A stretch of 64,000 bases of DNA from Methylobacterium sp. Leaf104. GTDB lineage: Bacteria; Pseudomonadota; Alphaproteobacteria; Rhizobiales; Beijerinckiaceae. Made by a program: the position numbers and the translations under genes. Below the pieces are notes generated by a model. The model saw only the letters and a program-made list of their open reading frames with translations. It had not been told where the DNA came from and made no database searches. The DNA is taken from positions 127,055 to 191,054 of the forward strand of contig NZ_LMMZ01000034.1 of the NCBI RefSeq assembly GCF_001422885.1, read 5' to 3'. Positions 1-7,180 of the stretch are shown here, in pieces; position 1 is the stretch's first letter; each line of letters begins with the position of its first letter.

Positions 1-616
1 CGGGATCGCGCAGGTACTGGTCGGCGAGGCTGGCGATGTTCTTCGGCATGGTGGCCGAGAAGAACAGGCTCTGGCGCTCCTTCGGCAGCATCTTCACGAT
101 GCGCTTCAGGGCGTGGATGAAGCCGAGGTCGAGCATCTGGTCGGCCTCGTCGAGGACGAGAATCTCGACGGCCTCGAGGGTCAGCGAGCGGCGCTCGATG
201 AGGTCCATCAGGCGGCCGGGGGTCGCGACCAGGATGTCGACGCCGTTGGCCAGCGCCTTCTCCTGGCGGGAGATGGTGACGCCGCCGAACACCACCGTAT
301 TGGTGAAGGAGAGGTATTTTCCGTAATCCGAGAAGTTCTCGGCGATCTGGTTGGCGAGCTCGCGGGTGGGCGAGAGCACCAGCACGCGGCAGCCGCGGCG
401 AATCGGCCGGCGCGGGGTCTCGGCGAGGCGGTGCAGGATCGGCAGCGCGAAGGCGGCCGTCTTGCCGGTGCCCGTCTGGGCGATGCCGCAGAGGTCGCGG
501 CCCTGCATGGCGGGAGCGATGGCCTGGGCCTGGATCGGGGTCGGGCTCTTGTAGCCGGCCTCTTCCAGGGCGCGCAGCACGGGCTGGGCGAGGCCGAAAT
601 CGGTGAATTGGGTCAA
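1..616 (-). CDS. DEAD-box ATP-dependent RNA helicase, N-terminal part (gene runs off the left edge)
   Basis: Reading leftwards from about 616 the reverse strand encodes a typical RhlE-type helicase core. The motifs appear in the right order: Q motif (GYKSPTPIQAQAI), Walker A AQTGTGKT, PTRELA, the GG motif (VVFGGV), TPGR, the DEAD box inside VLDEADQMLDLGF, and the SAT motif in LFFSATMPKNI. RecA-like domain 1 is complete; the C-terminal helicase domain lies beyond base 1. Such enzymes unwind RNA duplexes in ribosome assembly and cold adaptation. I see no in-frame ATG near the start of homology; the best start is a TTG at 616-614 giving MTQFTDFGLAQPVL. No convincing ribosome binding site is visible, so the start is provisional. 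The function is sure at family level; the exact paralogue (rhlE or another) is not. Confidence 0.9.
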   Translation of the reverse strand, partial: MTQFTDFGLAQPVLRALEEAGYKSPTPIQAQAIAPAMQGRDLCGIAQTGTGKTAAFALPILHRLAETPRRPIRRGCRVLVLSPTRELANQIAENFSDYGKYLSFTNTVVFGGVTISRQEKALANGVDILVATPGRLMDLIERRSLTLEAVEILVLDEADQMLDLGFIHALKRIVKMLPKERQSLFFSATMPKNIASLADQYLRDP

Positions 617-1016
617 GGAGTAACTTTCAGGCAGCGGGACCGCGCCGGACGCCCTCGTGGCGAGGGAAATCGTCGAGAAATTGGTCGGTCCGTTGAGCTG
701 GAGCCGCCCGCGTGCCGGGGCAGTCCGGGTGCATGCACGTTGAAGAGAGGGGCTCAGGTCGCGCGGGGCCCGCAGAAGCGATCCGGCAATCCGTCACGCA
801 GCCCTCTCAAGCGGAACCATGACGGCCGCTGACGCTGCACTTGCGATATGAGCTTTCGCGCCTGCGAAGTCAATGGCCGCGGTCGAGGACATGCGCGGGG
901 CGCGGGTCGTCGCCGTCCGGTCGCGGCGTTGGCCCGGCGAATGGATTGACGCCGCGGCAACACTGGCGTGTTACGTCGTGCCGGGAGCCGGGCCGCCCGG
1001 CGCTTCACGGGTCCGG
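617..1016. other. 400-bp divergent intergenic region, nothing recognised
   Basis: This gap separates the divergent helicase and flippase genes, so it must hold promoters for both. I found no good -35/-10 pair, no terminator and no coding frame with a ribosome binding site. A 10-bp palindrome GTGCATGCAC lies at about 730-739, of unknown meaning. Long 5' leaders are common before cold-regulated DEAD-box helicase genes, but nothing here proves one. Confidence 0.4.
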
Positions 1017-2435
1017 ATGATCGCGCGCCACACCCTCACCTATGTCGGCTCGCGGGGCGTCGCCGCCGGCCTGAACATGGGCGCCCTCGCGGTGTTCACC
1101 CGGCTCGCGCCCACGGACGTGTTCGGGCTCTACCTGCTCACCCTGTCCTGGGCGCTGGTGCTCTACAGCGCCACCTGCCAGTGGCCGAAATTTTCGTTCT
1201 TCGCCCTCTACGCGGAGGACCGGGCGATCCTGCAGGTCGGCACCGTGGTGCGTCTCCTCGGCGCCATGGTGACCCTGGCGGCGGTGATCGCGGCCGGCGC
1301 GGCCGGCCTCGGGCTCCTCGATCCGCTCGCGGCGCTCGCCATCTTCATCGCCGTCTTCGGCATGATGGCCTTCGAGGGCGCCGCCGAGATCGCGCGGACG
1401 CGGCTCGAGGTCGGCGCGGTCGCCCTGTCGGTGGTGCTGCGTGCCAGCCTGGTCCTGGCTCTCGGCAGCACCGCCCTCCTCCTCGGCGGCGGCGCGATCC
1501 CGCTGCTCCTGGCCACCGCGGGCGCCAACATCGTCGCCGCCCTGCCCACCCTCTCCGTCATCCGCGGCCTGCTGCGGGGCGGCGGCAGCTGGGCGGAGGC
1601 GCGCGGCCTCCTCGCCTATGGCTGGCCCCTGGTGCTGTCCTTCGGGGCCGCCGCCCTGGCGCAGACCGCCGACCGCCTCGTCATCGGCGCCAGCATCGGC
1701 GTGTCGGAACTCGGCGCCTACGGCGCCTTCGCCGATTTCCTGCGCCAGAGCTTCGTCGTCTTCGGCGACAGCGTCGCCCTGGCGCTGATCTCCATCGCCA
1801 AGCGGGACGCCCGGGACGGCGGCATCGCGGCGGCCCGCCCGGTGCTGGAGGATGCCATCCGCCTCCTCACGGTGATCGCGGCCTTCGGCGCCGTGTTCTT
1901 CCTGGCCTTCGACGGCATCCTCGTCACCCTGCTGCTCGGGCCGGATTACCGCGAGACCGCCCTGCGGGTGGCGCCGCTGCTGGTGGCGGCCAGCATCCTG
2001 CAGATGTTCCGGTCGTACTATTTCGGACAGGTGATCTACTTCACCCAGAAGAGCCACCTCGACGCGGTCGCCTCGGTGACGCTCCTCGTGGCGATCGGCG
2101 GCCTCTCGGCCGTGCTCATTCCTCGCTATGGCGTCGAGGGCGCGGCCATCGCCATGGCGACCGGCCAGGGCCTGGCCTGCCTGGTCTTCGTCCTCGGTTC
2201 CCGGGAGCGCTTCCGCATGCCGGTCCCCCTGCGCGACCTCGCGGTGATCGCCGGTCTGGCCTTGGCCTGCGCCGCCGCGATCGCAGGGCTCGACCGGCTT
2301 CCCCTCGCACCGGGCCTCAGCCTCGGCCTGCGCCTCGCCTGCCTCGCCGCGGTCTCGGCCGGCACGGCCTGGGCGTTCAACATCCTCGGTGTCGCCGACC
2401 TCGCGGCCCGCCGCTTCAAGCGAGCCGCCTCGTGA
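1017..2435 (+). CDS. Polysaccharide/lipid-linked oligosaccharide flippase (Wzx/MATE-like)
   Basis: A 472-residue, almost wholly hydrophobic protein with about 12 membrane segments. The pattern matches the polysaccharide biosynthesis/flippase (MOP) superfamily: an N-terminal stretch with a G-S-R-G motif followed by long helices, a polar inward loop near the middle (IASIGVSELGAYGAFADFLR) and a loosely conserved C-terminal half. It would move lipid-linked sugar repeat units from the inner to the outer leaflet of the cytoplasmic membrane. I chose the ATG at 1017 (MIARHTLTYVGSRG) because the hydrophobic domain starts directly after it; an upstream extension would be Arg-rich and unlikely. The stop overlaps the GTG of the next gene by 4 bp, so the two are translationally coupled. 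The substrate cannot be read from the sequence. Confidence 0.85.
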   Translation: MIARHTLTYVGSRGVAAGLNMGALAVFTRLAPTDVFGLYLLTLSWALVLYSATCQWPKFSFFALYAEDRAILQVGTVVRLLGAMVTLAAVIAAGAAGLGLLDPLAALAIFIAVFGMMAFEGAAEIARTRLEVGAVALSVVLRASLVLALGSTALLLGGGAIPLLLATAGANIVAALPTLSVIRGLLRGGGSWAEARGLLAYGWPLVLSFGAAALAQTADRLVIGASIGVSELGAYGAFADFLRQSFVVFGDSVALALISIAKRDARDGGIAAARPVLEDAIRLLTVIAAFGAVFFLAFDGILVTLLLGPDYRETALRVAPLLVAASILQMFRSYYFGQVIYFTQKSHLDAVASVTLLVAIGGLSAVLIPRYGVEGAAIAMATGQGLACLVFVLGSRERFRMPVPLRDLAVIAGLALACAAAIAGLDRLPLAPGLSLGLRLACLAAVSAGTAWAFNILGVADLAARRFKRAAS

Positions 2436-3655
2436 CCAGGACCGCCGCGCGCAGCATCGTGACGCCCGACGGCCTCGTCGTCGCCCTGCGCCCTCTGCAG
2501 GCCGATGCGCCCTGGGTCGCGGCCTGGCACGACCTCGGCCGCCGGCCCCTCCTCGACAACCTGTTCTACGATCCCGACTACGCCCTGCCGGCCGCCGACG
2601 CCTTCGGCCGGGACGTGCAGGTCGCGCTGGTCGGCGACCGGCTCCCGGAGGAGCCGGGCCTGCGGCTGCTCGGCGTCTGGCCCGTCCAGGTCAGGCGTTG
2701 GCGCTGGGGCCTGCCCCTCCTGCTGGCGATGGGCTGGATGCACGATTTCGGCATCTTCGGCGCGCCGCTCCTCGACGGAGCCGAGCCGGCGCGCGCCCTC
2801 GACGCGCTGGTCTTCGGCCTACGCCGCCTCGTCGGCCCGCGCCTGATGCTGACCCATGTGCCGACCGCCGGCCCCTTCGCGGACCTGCTGTCGGACTGGC
2901 TCGACCGCCACGCCCTGCGCCATGCCCGCTTCTGGGCGCATGAGCGCGCCTTCCTCGACCTGACCGACCGGGACGCGGACGGGCGCGCGACCTATCTCGG
3001 GCACCTGTCCTCCCGCAAGCAGCGCAAGCTACGCCAGGCCTGGGACCGCCTGAGCGCGGACGGCCCGGTCACCTTCGAGACGATCCGCGATCCGGCGGCG
3101 CTGCCGGCGGCCATCGACGACTACATCGCCCTGGAGGGCGCCGGCTGGAAGGGCGCGCGCGGCACCGCCATCGCGGACGACGCGATCCAGACCCGGATGA
3201 TGCGGGCCTTCACGGCCCGCTTCGGCGCGCGCGGCGCCGTTCGCATCGACCGCCTGCGCCGGGAGGGCCGCACCCTGGCCGCCGTCGTCAGCTTCACCAC
3301 GCGCGGGCAGCTCTGGAGCCTGAAGATCTCCTACGATTCCGCCGTCGCCCGGCACTCGCCCGGCGCCCTCGCCTTTCATCGCCTGACCCAGGCCGTCGTC
3401 GCCGACCCGGCCCTGACCCGCGCGGATTCCTGCGCGCCGCCGCATTATCCCCTGCCCGAGACCTTTTGGACGGAGCGCCTGGCCCTCGCCCATATCCTCG
3501 TGGAGGCGCCGGGCGGCGACCGCTTGTTTCCCCTCGCGGCCCGCCTCGAAGGCTGGCGAGCCGAGGCCAGTCTGCGCCTGAAGGCCTGGCGCGACCGCCT
3601 GCGCGCCCGCGTCTCGGGCAAGGCCGCCGAGCGGGCCCCCGACCCGGACGCCTGA
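2432..3655 (+). CDS. GNAT/FemAB-CelD-like acyltransferase
   Basis: A 407-residue protein starting at a GTG that overlaps the flippase stop. The middle third (about residues 180-330) looks like the Acetyltransf_6 (CelD/BcsL, FemAB-like) fold: SSRKQRKLRQAWDRL followed by an acidic-aromatic segment, IALEGAGWKG, a strand reading TLAAVVSFTTRGQLWSLKIS, and SPGALAFHRL. Family members acylate sugars or peptides in exopolysaccharide and cellulose systems. Coupling to a flippase suggests it decorates the same glycan, probably in the cytoplasm. The last 50 residues are basic and likely disordered. It converges on the tyrA-like gene 16 bp downstream. The acyl donor and target are unknown. Confidence 0.75.
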   Translation: MTRTAARSIVTPDGLVVALRPLQADAPWVAAWHDLGRRPLLDNLFYDPDYALPAADAFGRDVQVALVGDRLPEEPGLRLLGVWPVQVRRWRWGLPLLLAMGWMHDFGIFGAPLLDGAEPARALDALVFGLRRLVGPRLMLTHVPTAGPFADLLSDWLDRHALRHARFWAHERAFLDLTDRDADGRATYLGHLSSRKQRKLRQAWDRLSADGPVTFETIRDPAALPAAIDDYIALEGAGWKGARGTAIADDAIQTRMMRAFTARFGARGAVRIDRLRREGRTLAAVVSFTTRGQLWSLKISYDSAVARHSPGALAFHRLTQAVVADPALTRADSCAPPHYPLPETFWTERLALAHILVEAPGGDRLFPLAARLEGWRAEASLRLKAWRDRLRARVSGKAAERAPDPDA

Positions 3656-3671
3656 CGGTGCCCGCGCCGCC

Positions 3672-4535
3672 TCAGGCCGCCCGCGCCGCCGAACCGTTCC
3701 CCTCCTCCGACAGGTCCTGGGCGAGCCGGGCCGCCTCGGTGACGAAGCGGCGGCGGACCGAGCCCGCGAAGGGATTGGATCGCTCGATGGCGTCGAAGAC
3801 TTCCGGCGCGTCGTGGCGCACCATCTCCACCGCCTGCATCAGGAGGTCGAAGCTCCGGGTGGTCATGCGCGTCGGGAGTGGCTCCATCCGCACCATCACC
3901 CTGGCGATGAGGTGGGTCAGGCCCTGGACCGCCGCGGCGTCCCGGTCATGGGCCTCCGGCGTCGTCAGGATGACGTCGAGGCCGAGGCATCGGCGCAGGA
4001 AGGCGGCGACGTCGCGGGTCCGGCCGCCGCGGACCTCGCAGAGCGCGATCTTCAAGCCCCGGATCCCGTCGCGGGCGCTCTGCGGCCCGAACAACGGGTG
4101 GGTCGCGACGATGGCGACGTGCTCCGGCAGTCCGTCGCGCATCGCCGCCGCGGCGACCGCCTTCACCGAGCCGACATCGAGGACGAGGGCGCCCGGGCGG
4201 AGATGCGGGCCGATTTCCGCGACGATGCCGGGAATCGCCGGGACGGGCACCGCCAGGATCACGACCGGGCAGCCGGCCGCGGCGCGCAGGGAGCCGGCGA
4301 CCACGCCGGCCTCCGCTTCGGCCGGCATCGCCGGATCGTAGGCGTGAACGGTGAAGAACGGCGCGAGATGATGCGCCACGAGGCGGCCGAAGGCGCCGTA
4401 GCCGATCAGGCCGAGGCCGGGACGGGAATTCACACAGGGATGGGACAGCACGGACGCGACCTCGGTGGAAGCCGGGCCGTCGACGGTCGAGTCCTGGAGA
4501 GAGAGCAACCGCCGACGACGCAGCGGTTGAGACAT
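3672..4535 (-). CDS. Prephenate/arogenate dehydrogenase (TyrA family)
   Basis: The protein has a classic dinucleotide-binding start, GLGLIGYGAFGRL, followed by VHAYDP, VVILAVPVPAIPGIV, LVLDVGSVKA and VATHPLFGPQSARDG, the hallmarks of TyrA-type prephenate or cyclohexadienyl dehydrogenases that make 4-hydroxyphenylpyruvate or tyrosine. The all-helical dimerisation domain follows (ALVQGLTHL-like region, residues 190-270). No ACT domain is present. From the ATG at 4535 the protein is 287 residues, but the first 35 are basic and poorly structured. A GTG at 4433 would start only six residues before the Rossmann motif and fits the family better; neither start has a clear ribosome binding site. An inverted repeat at 4506-4529 sits in the disputed stretch. 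Prephenate versus arogenate preference cannot be told. Confidence 0.8.
   Translation of the reverse strand: MSQPLRRRRLLSLQDSTVDGPASTEVASVLSHPCVNSRPGLGLIGYGAFGRLVAHHLAPFFTVHAYDPAMPAEAEAGVVAGSLRAAAGCPVVILAVPVPAIPGIVAEIGPHLRPGALVLDVGSVKAVAAAAMRDGLPEHVAIVATHPLFGPQSARDGIRGLKIALCEVRGGRTRDVAAFLRRCLGLDVILTTPEAHDRDAAAVQGLTHLIARVMVRMEPLPTRMTTRSFDLLMQAVEMVRHDAPEVFDAIERSNPFAGSVRRRFVTEAARLAQDLSEEGNGSAARAA
4506..4529 (-). repeat. Short inverted repeat at the 5' end of the tyrA-like gene
   Basis: CAACCGC at 4506-4512 is a perfect reverse complement of GCGGTTG at 4523-4529, with a 10-base loop. In the transcript it would form a 7-bp hairpin just after the upstream ATG and before the alternative GTG start. 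It has no U-run, so it is not a simple terminator. It may be incidental. Confidence 0.35.
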
Positions 4536-4651
4536 GACGAGCCCCGCGCCGCTAAGGATGCGGCGCCGGATACGAGGTGGGGCGAAGGACGGTCGTCATG
4601 GTGGCGCCTCTCTAGGGGCGCAGCGGCCTCGGCGTCAATGCGGGGGCCCCG

Positions 4652-5041
4652 TCAGGCCGGCGCGTACTGCATCTCGCCGTTGCCGAAGGACCAGTTCTCT
4701 TTCACCACCTCGACGAGATTGACGAAGACGTCCTCGCGCCGGATGCCCGCCCTCTCGGCGATGCCGTCGGCGATCTGCCGGTAGAGGGCGCGCTTGACCT
4801 CGACCGAGCGTCCGGCGTTCCAGGTGATCTGGATGATGACGAGGTCGTCCGTGTAGGTGACGCCGAGGTAGCCCGCCTCCGGCGCGACGATCTCCCCCGC
4901 CTCGTGGCGGGTGACGATCTGAAACTTGTCGTTCTCGGGGACGTTCGCGACGGCACGCATCGCGGCATACACGACGTCGCCCACGATCCGGGCACGGTCA
5001 GGCGGTGCCGAGCGGTTCAGGTCTATGCGGACGAGGGGCAT
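4652..5041 (-). CDS. Tautomerase family protein (MIF/4-oxalocrotonate tautomerase superfamily)
   Basis: A 129-residue protein that begins MPLVRIDLNRSAP, so Pro-1 after methionine removal can serve as the catalytic base, as in this superfamily. Later segments LGVTYTDDLVIIQITWNAGR and VNLVEVVKENWSFGNGEMQY are typical of the longer Tautomerase_2-like branch, which is a fused-length monomer of about 130 residues rather than the 62-residue 4-OT. GGAG lies about 7 bases before the ATG at 5041. The substrate is unknown; relatives act on small keto-enol compounds. The downstream neighbour on the same strand is 38 bp away (5080-5433), so it probably belongs to a short minus-strand operon. Confidence 0.85.
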   Translation of the reverse strand: MPLVRIDLNRSAPPDRARIVGDVVYAAMRAVANVPENDKFQIVTRHEAGEIVAPEAGYLGVTYTDDLVIIQITWNAGRSVEVKRALYRQIADGIAERAGIRREDVFVNLVEVVKENWSFGNGEMQYAPA

Positions 5042-5079
5042 CGCGGTCTCCAGGCTGGCTTGCGTCGGCCCATCCGGCC

Positions 5080-5433
5080 TCACCAGCCGAAGCGGGCGAT
5101 CTCGCCGAGGCGCGCCTGCACGGCGGCCTCGTCGCGGCCGAGGGCGGCGGCGCGCTGCGATAGGGAGTAGCACGTCGGGCAGAAGCCGAGCTGCATCAGC
5201 GGAATGCCGTCGGCGCGCGCCCGGGACACCGATCCGATCAGGCAGGCGATCACCGAATCGCCTGCCGGGAGGCCGATGCAGTCGGCCCGCGGGCTGCCGA
5301 AGACCGGCCGGTTCGGCCAAGCGAGCGACACCGTGGTGCCGCCGCGCCGGTCCGGTGCCGGGGGCACCGTGTAGCTGCGCACGAACAGGGCCGCGAAGAG
5401 CAGGACGAGGCCGGGGAGGATCAGGGCGCGCAT
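5080..5433 (-). CDS. Small membrane-anchored or secreted hypothetical protein
   Basis: A 117-residue protein I do not recognise. The N-terminus MRALILPGLVLLFAALFVRS is one hydrophobic helix, either a signal anchor or a signal peptide without an obvious cleavage site. The rest is soluble, with four cysteines, two of them in CPTCYSLSQR, which resembles a redox or metal-binding CxxC pair (C-P-T-C). It lies between the tautomerase gene and a small gene that ends 15 bp upstream, in one probable operon. The CPTC pair outside the membrane would suggest a thiol function, but no thioredoxin fold is visible. Confidence 0.65.
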   Translation of the reverse strand: MRALILPGLVLLFAALFVRSYTVPPAPDRRGGTTVSLAWPNRPVFGSPRADCIGLPAGDSVIACLIGSVSRARADGIPLMQLGFCPTCYSLSQRAAALGRDEAAVQARLGEIARFGW

Positions 5434-5448
5434 GGCGTGCTCGTTCCG

Positions 5449-5703
5449 TCAGGCCGGCTCGTCGAACCGGCTCCAGCGGAACACCTCCGTGCCCGCGCCG
5501 TCGATCACCCGCACGGCCTCGGCCGGGGCGCCGCTGCGCTGCGGCGCGCGCGCCCGGGCGAACAGGGTCAGGGCGCGCTCCTTGGCGGCCTCGACGGTGA
5601 AGGTGCGCACGGAGATGCGCTGGCTCACCGTGTCCTCGCCGCGCGCGCCGGCCTCGTCCTCGGAGGCGAGCACTTCGATGTGGTAAGTCTCGCGCGGCTT
5701 CAC
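5449..5703 (-). CDS. Small hypothetical protein
   Basis: An 84-residue soluble protein of unknown function, beginning VKPRETYHIEVLASEDEAG and ending RWSRFDEPA. I chose the GTG at 5703 because GGAG stands five bases upstream; an ATG 13 codons earlier (MVGPCQRDG) is also open. The sequence has the look of a small alpha/beta domain: strands around YHIEVLAS and RISVRTFTVEAAKERALTLF, then AVRVIDGAGTEVFRW. It ends 15 bp before the next minus-strand gene and most likely is cotranscribed with it. No signal peptide or known motif. Confidence 0.6.
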   Translation of the reverse strand: MKPRETYHIEVLASEDEAGARGEDTVSQRISVRTFTVEAAKERALTLFARARAPQRSGAPAEAVRVIDGAGTEVFRWSRFDEPA

Positions 5704-5798
5704 GGCGGCTCCATCACGCTGGCATGGTCCGACCATCCATAGCCGCAGGCGGCGCGCCTTGGCATCACCCTCGGCACCACGGCGGGCCTGGTTGCGAC

Positions 5799-5828
5799 GA
5801 AAAAGGCCGGGCATCGCGGCCCGGCCTT
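5799..5828 (-). terminator. Rho-independent terminator for the small secreted protein gene at 5849-6130
   Basis: A perfect 10-bp stem (5803-5812 pairs with 5819-5828, loop ATCGCG) reads on the minus strand as a GC-rich hairpin followed by five T residues (the A-run at 5800-5804). It sits 20 bp past the stop of the secreted-protein gene and insulates the genes further left. Confidence 0.85.
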
Positions 5829-5848
5829 CCGAATGCGTGGATCGCGAC

Positions 5849-6130
5849 TCAGCGTGACGATGCGCCGGAATGCGCCGGACCCGGCGCGGTGGTGCCGGGC
5901 GCGATGGCGCGGCCCGCGCTCGGCAGGGGGGCGGCGTTCGGGTTGCGCACGGCGCCGGCACCCGGCGCCGTGCCGGTGGTCGCGGGCGAGCCCGAGGTGC
6001 TGCTGCCGATGCTGCTGCCGGAGCCGTTGATCGTGCTGGCGCCGCCCCCCGTCACGGAGGTCTGGGCCTGCGCCGCGCCGCCCAGGGCGAGGCCGACGGT
6101 GCTGGCGAGGATGAGGGTCGGAATGCGCAT
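5849..6130 (-). CDS. Small secreted Ser/Gly/Thr-rich protein (copy 1 of 3 similar genes)
   Basis: A 93-residue protein with a textbook signal peptide, MRIPTLILASTVGLALGGAA, predicted to be cut after AQA. The mature part is low complexity: runs of Gly, Ser, Thr and Ala, then NPNAAPLPSAGRAIAPGTTAPG. It has no cysteine and no recognisable fold and is probably disordered in the periplasm. GGAG precedes the ATG at a good distance. Two other genes in the window (28646-28942 and 46066-46386) encode proteins of the same design, and all three share a promoter-like motif (see 6182-6207). The function is unknown; small stress-induced periplasmic proteins are one possibility. Confidence 0.75.
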   Translation of the reverse strand: MRIPTLILASTVGLALGGAAQAQTSVTGGGASTINGSGSSIGSSTSGSPATTGTAPGAGAVRNPNAAPLPSAGRAIAPGTTAPGPAHSGASSR

Positions 6131-6181
6131 GGCACCGGTCTCCTGACGGAAAGGGATTGCGAAGGATCGTCTCCGGGGACC

Positions 6182-6207
6182 AACGCGGCTCGGGAAGGGC
6201 CGGTTCA
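6182..6207 (-). promoter_or_regulatory. ECF (EcfG-like) promoter candidate for the secreted protein at 5849-6130
   Basis: Reading on the minus strand there is TGAAC (6207-6203), a 17-base spacer, then CGTT (6185-6182) followed by GGTC. The known alphaproteobacterial EcfG consensus is GGAAC-N16/17-CGTT, so this differs at one base. The start codon is about 50 bases downstream. The same arrangement stands before the similar gene at 28942. Confidence 0.55.
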
Positions 6208-6322
6208 GATCGCATTCCCGTCCGGGCAGGGTGCAAGCCGCGGCGGGATGTGGTTTGGTGGCCGCACCGCCCGAACGCGACTCCCGGCCGGACCCTCTCC
6301 GGCCCATCGAACAGAGAAATCC

Positions 6323-7171
6323 ATGGCGACGACGCCCTTTGTCACGGCCGAATGGCTCCAGGCCCGCCTCGGCGCGCCCGATATCGTGATCCTCGACGGG
6401 TCCTGGTACCTGCCGGCCCAGGGCCGCGATGCCCGGGCCGAGTACCTCGCCGGGCACATACCCGGCGCGATCCGGTTCGACATCGACACGATGAGCGACG
6501 AGACCTCGCCCCTGCCCCACATGCTGCCGCGCCCGGAGGTCTTCGCCTCCCGCATGCGCGCCCTCGGCGTCGGCGACGGGGCCCACATCGTGGTCTATGA
6601 CGGGATGGGCCTGTTCTCGGCGCCGCGGGTGCGCTGGATGCTCAAGACCTTCGGCGTCCGCGACGTCGAGATCCTGGAAGGCGGATTCCCGGCCTGGGTC
6701 GCGGCGGGCTATCCCGTCGAGGAGGGCGAGGGACGCCCGCGCGCCCGCCGCCACTTCACCGCGCGTCTCGACCACGGCGCGGTGGCCGATGCCGGCGACA
6801 TTGCCCGTGCCCTCGAATTGGGCAATGCCCAGGTCGTCGATGCGCGCTCCGGAGCGCGCTTCCGCGGCGAGGAGGCGGAGCCCCGCCCCGGTGTCCGGCC
6901 CGGCCACATGCCGGGTGCCCGCAACGTCCACTACGCCGCGCTGCAGAGCCAGGGCCGACTGAAGGACGAGCCGGCCTTGCGGGCGGTCTTCGCCGAGAAC
7001 GACGTCGACGTGAGCAGGCCCGTGTTCACCACCTGCGGCTCGGGCGTCACCGCCGCCATCGTCGGGCTGGCGCTGGAGACCCTGGGGCGGCCGCCCCGCG
7101 CCCTCTACGACGGCTCCTGGTCGGAATGGGGTTCCGATCCCGAACGTCCGGTCGCCACCGGCCCGGCCTGA
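6323..7171 (+). CDS. sseA: 3-mercaptopyruvate sulfurtransferase (two-domain rhodanese)
   Basis: A 282-residue protein with two rhodanese domains. The first, inactive domain carries ILDGSWYLPAQGRDARAEY and HIPGAIRFDID; the second holds VVDARSGARFRG, RPGHMPGARNVHY and the active loop TTCGSGVTAA with the catalytic Cys at residue 238. CGSGVT is the loop type of mercaptopyruvate sulfurtransferase rather than thiosulfate sulfurtransferase (CRxGx[RT]). It moves sulfur from 3-mercaptopyruvate to thiol acceptors or cyanide in the cytoplasm. The start at 6323 gives the expected MATTPFVTAEWL beginning. The next gene, ureD-like, starts 9 bp after the stop. Confidence 0.92.
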   Translation: MATTPFVTAEWLQARLGAPDIVILDGSWYLPAQGRDARAEYLAGHIPGAIRFDIDTMSDETSPLPHMLPRPEVFASRMRALGVGDGAHIVVYDGMGLFSAPRVRWMLKTFGVRDVEILEGGFPAWVAAGYPVEEGEGRPRARRHFTARLDHGAVADAGDIARALELGNAQVVDARSGARFRGEEAEPRPGVRPGHMPGARNVHYAALQSQGRLKDEPALRAVFAENDVDVSRPVFTTCGSGVTAAIVGLALETLGRPPRALYDGSWSEWGSDPERPVATGPA

Positions 7172-7180
7172 CACGCCGCC

